Source: Flavobacteriales bacterium UBA2040
GTDB lineage: Bacteria; Bacteroidota; Bacteroidia; Flavobacteriales_D; Crocinitomicaceae
NCBI GenBank assembly: GCA_002332715.1
Contig: DDBE01000035.1
Coordinates: 916-8,311 of the forward strand
Length of the DNA: 7,396 nt
Direction: 5' to 3'
Positions 6,057 to 7,396 of the stretch are shown one piece after another. Numbering within the stretch: the stretch's first letter is position 1; the number at the start of each line of letters is the position of its first letter. The position numbers and the translations under genes are program-made. Below the pieces are notes generated by a model. It made no database searches. It saw only the letters and a list, made by a program, of their open reading frames with translations, and had not been told where the DNA came from.

Positions 6057-7202
6057 ATGAAATTTTTTGTCATTTCATTACTTTTAAGCCTCAATATTTC
6101 TTTCGCTCAGACTCTTTATGAAACAATTGAATCTGAAGTTTTAGGGACGTCTCGAGAATTAAAAATACAACTGCCACGAAATTATGAGGATAACCTTGAA
6201 AAAAGCTATCCTTTAATTGTTGTTTTTGATGGCGATTATCTTTTTGAAGTGGTTGCAGGAAATGTGGATTATTACTCGTATTGGGGCGACATGCCAGAAG
6301 CCATAGTCGTAGGGGTCAATCAAGTCAATTCAAAAGCTCAAGATTACATGATGTCTTTGAATGATTATTTACCGTCCAAAACCGGAGCTCAGTTTTATGA
6401 TTTTATCGAAAACGAGCTTATTGTTTTCATGAACGAAAACTACCGTAGTCTTAATTTTCGAATGGCTGTGGGGCATGGCAAATCAGCAAATTTCATAAAT
6501 TACTTTATGTTTAATACAAGTCCTGTTTTTAATGCTTATGTAGCCTTAAGCCCTAGTTTATCATACAATATGGAGGAGAATCTTACACGACGACTTGGCA
6601 TGGAAAGTAAAGCTAAGACATTTTATTATTTAGCAACCGCTACTCTCGATTTCAAACAAAATAAAAATGAAGCAATTGCATTGAATTCTAAAATTTCTGC
6701 TTTAGAAAATTCAACCCTTTTATATGCCTATGACAATTTTGAAGATGCCACCCATTATTCGTTGGTAGCGCAAGCTATTCCAAAGGCCTTACAAAATATA
6801 TTTATTGTATTTCAACCGATCAGCATGAAAGAATATAAGGACTATATTTTACCCTCAGAGGCTTCTCCAGTGGCATATTTGATTGAAAAATACGATATGA
6901 TCGAATCCTTATTTGGTATTGAAAAACAGATTCTTGTCAATGATTTTAGAGCGATTGCTGCAGCTATTGAAAACACAGAACAATTTGAATTATATAGAGA
7001 TTTAGCAAAATTAGCAAACACTCACTATCCCGATTCCACAATAGCAAGCTATTATCTTGCCCGTCATTATGAAGAATTAGGACGATTAAAAAAAGCCATG
7101 AATATTTATTACTCGGCTTATATGTTGGATGACATTGAGGGATACTCAAAAGATGATATGTTAGAAAGAGCAGATGAAATTAAAACAGAATACGGATACT
7201 AA
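6057..7202 (+). CDS. Secreted esterase-fold (alpha/beta hydrolase) protein with TPR-like C-terminus; nucleophile Ser apparently lost
   Basis: The 381-residue product starts with a signal peptide (MKFFVISLLLSLNISFAQ, likely cut after Ala17 or Gln18) and has no lipobox, so a periplasmic or secreted location is likely. Residues about 19-250 resemble the putative esterase family (esterase D/IroE/Fes-like): SRELKIQLPRNY (32-43), YPLIVVFDGDYLF (51-63), AIVVGVNQ (82-89), ALSPSL (163-168), a candidate acid Asp198 and His233 in DATHYSLV. The nucleophile elbow, normally G-H-S-x-G-G, reads G139-H140-G141-K142-S143-A144, so Ser is replaced by Gly (codon GGC at 6477-6479) and the following Gly by Ser. Esterase activity is doubtful unless Ser143 takes over in a shifted register. 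Residues about 329-359 (ASYYLARHYEELGRLKKAMN and onward) fit one TPR repeat, suggesting a protein-binding tail. The stop overlaps the radA ATG by one base. Substrate and role are unknown. Confidence 0.8.
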   Translation: MKFFVISLLLSLNISFAQTLYETIESEVLGTSRELKIQLPRNYEDNLEKSYPLIVVFDGDYLFEVVAGNVDYYSYWGDMPEAIVVGVNQVNSKAQDYMMSLNDYLPSKTGAQFYDFIENELIVFMNENYRSLNFRMAVGHGKSANFINYFMFNTSPVFNAYVALSPSLSYNMEENLTRRLGMESKAKTFYYLATATLDFKQNKNEAIALNSKISALENSTLLYAYDNFEDATHYSLVAQAIPKALQNIFIVFQPISMKEYKDYILPSEASPVAYLIEKYDMIESLFGIEKQILVNDFRAIAAAIENTEQFELYRDLAKLANTHYPDSTIASYYLARHYEELGRLKKAMNIYYSAYMLDDIEGYSKDDMLERADEIKTEYGY

Positions 7203-7396
7203 TGGCTAAAGTGAAAACAACTTTTTTTTGTCAAAACTGTGGGGCGCAGTTTGCCAAATGGCAAGGGCAATGTACGTCTTGTAAATCGTGGAATACCATT
7301 ACAGAAGAATTGGTTCAGAAGCCCACCACTAAAGATTGGAAAACAGGCACACAGCTCACCCCAAATCGTGTATCGAAACCCTTAAAAATTTCTGAA
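7202..7396 (+). CDS. radA: DNA repair protein RadA (Sms), 5' part only
   Basis: RadA is a RecA-like ATPase that acts in the cytoplasm in branch migration of recombination intermediates. Only the first 65 codons are in the window and the frame stays open to the edge. The call rests on the N-terminal four-Cys zinc finger, FFCQNCGAQFAKWQGQC followed by TSCKSWNT, with Cys10, Cys13, Cys24 and Cys27; the GQC-x2-C-x2-WNT arrangement is the RadA signature. The Walker A (GEPGIGKST-type) and KNRFG motifs lie beyond the window. ATG at 7202 overlaps the preceding stop by one base (TAATG), suggesting translational coupling with the esterase-fold gene. A run of eight T at 7222-7229 lies in codons 7-10 (ACT TTT TTT TGT). 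Confidence 0.93.
   Translation, partial: MAKVKTTFFCQNCGAQFAKWQGQCTSCKSWNTITEELVQKPTTKDWKTGTQLTPNRVSKPLKISE

Noticed and set aside
6964..7149. Minus-strand open frame of 61 residues
   Set aside because: It is antisense to the TPR-like tail of the esterase-fold gene; low-complexity Leu/Ile content is what random antisense of this region gives.

Overview
This is an ordinary-looking stretch of an AT-rich Bacteroidota chromosome, most likely a member of the Flavobacteriaceae. Three things point there: a DUF4270 lipoprotein, promoter-like elements of the TAnnTTTG type used by the Bacteroidota primary sigma factor, and start codons without clear Shine-Dalgarno sequences. Genus cannot be told from the window.

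The window splits at a 106-bp divergent intergenic region (3700-3805). To the left, on the minus strand, is a tight three-gene set, in transcription order: a short GT5-type 'glycogen/starch synthase' homologue (3699-2881), a DUF4270 lipoprotein (2881-1217, sharing one base with the previous stop) and glmS (starting at 1211 and running off the left edge). To the right, on the plus strand, are panC, panD, a flippase-like/LPG-synthase-TM membrane protein (TTG start), a secreted esterase-fold protein with a TPR-like C-terminus, and the first 65 codons of radA, which runs off the right edge. Gaps between genes are a few bases or overlaps, except for 60 bp before the esterase-fold gene. No stretch above 300 bases lacks a gene. 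I saw no tRNA, rRNA, IS element, CRISPR array or convincing terminator.

Functionally, PanD makes beta-alanine from aspartate and PanC joins it to pantoate, giving pantothenate for coenzyme A. GlmS makes glucosamine-6-phosphate for peptidoglycan and lipopolysaccharide. The DUF4270 lipoprotein, the membrane protein and the esterase-fold protein are envelope proteins of unknown role. RadA is a recombination/repair ATPase.

I did not find a clear new system. The points most worth a second look are two family members whose key residues look lost: the esterase-fold protein has Gly where the nucleophile Ser should be, and the GT5-like protein lacks the K-x-G-G-L substrate loop and the whole C-terminal half. 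There is also a promoter-like element placed so that panD could be made from a leaderless transcript.
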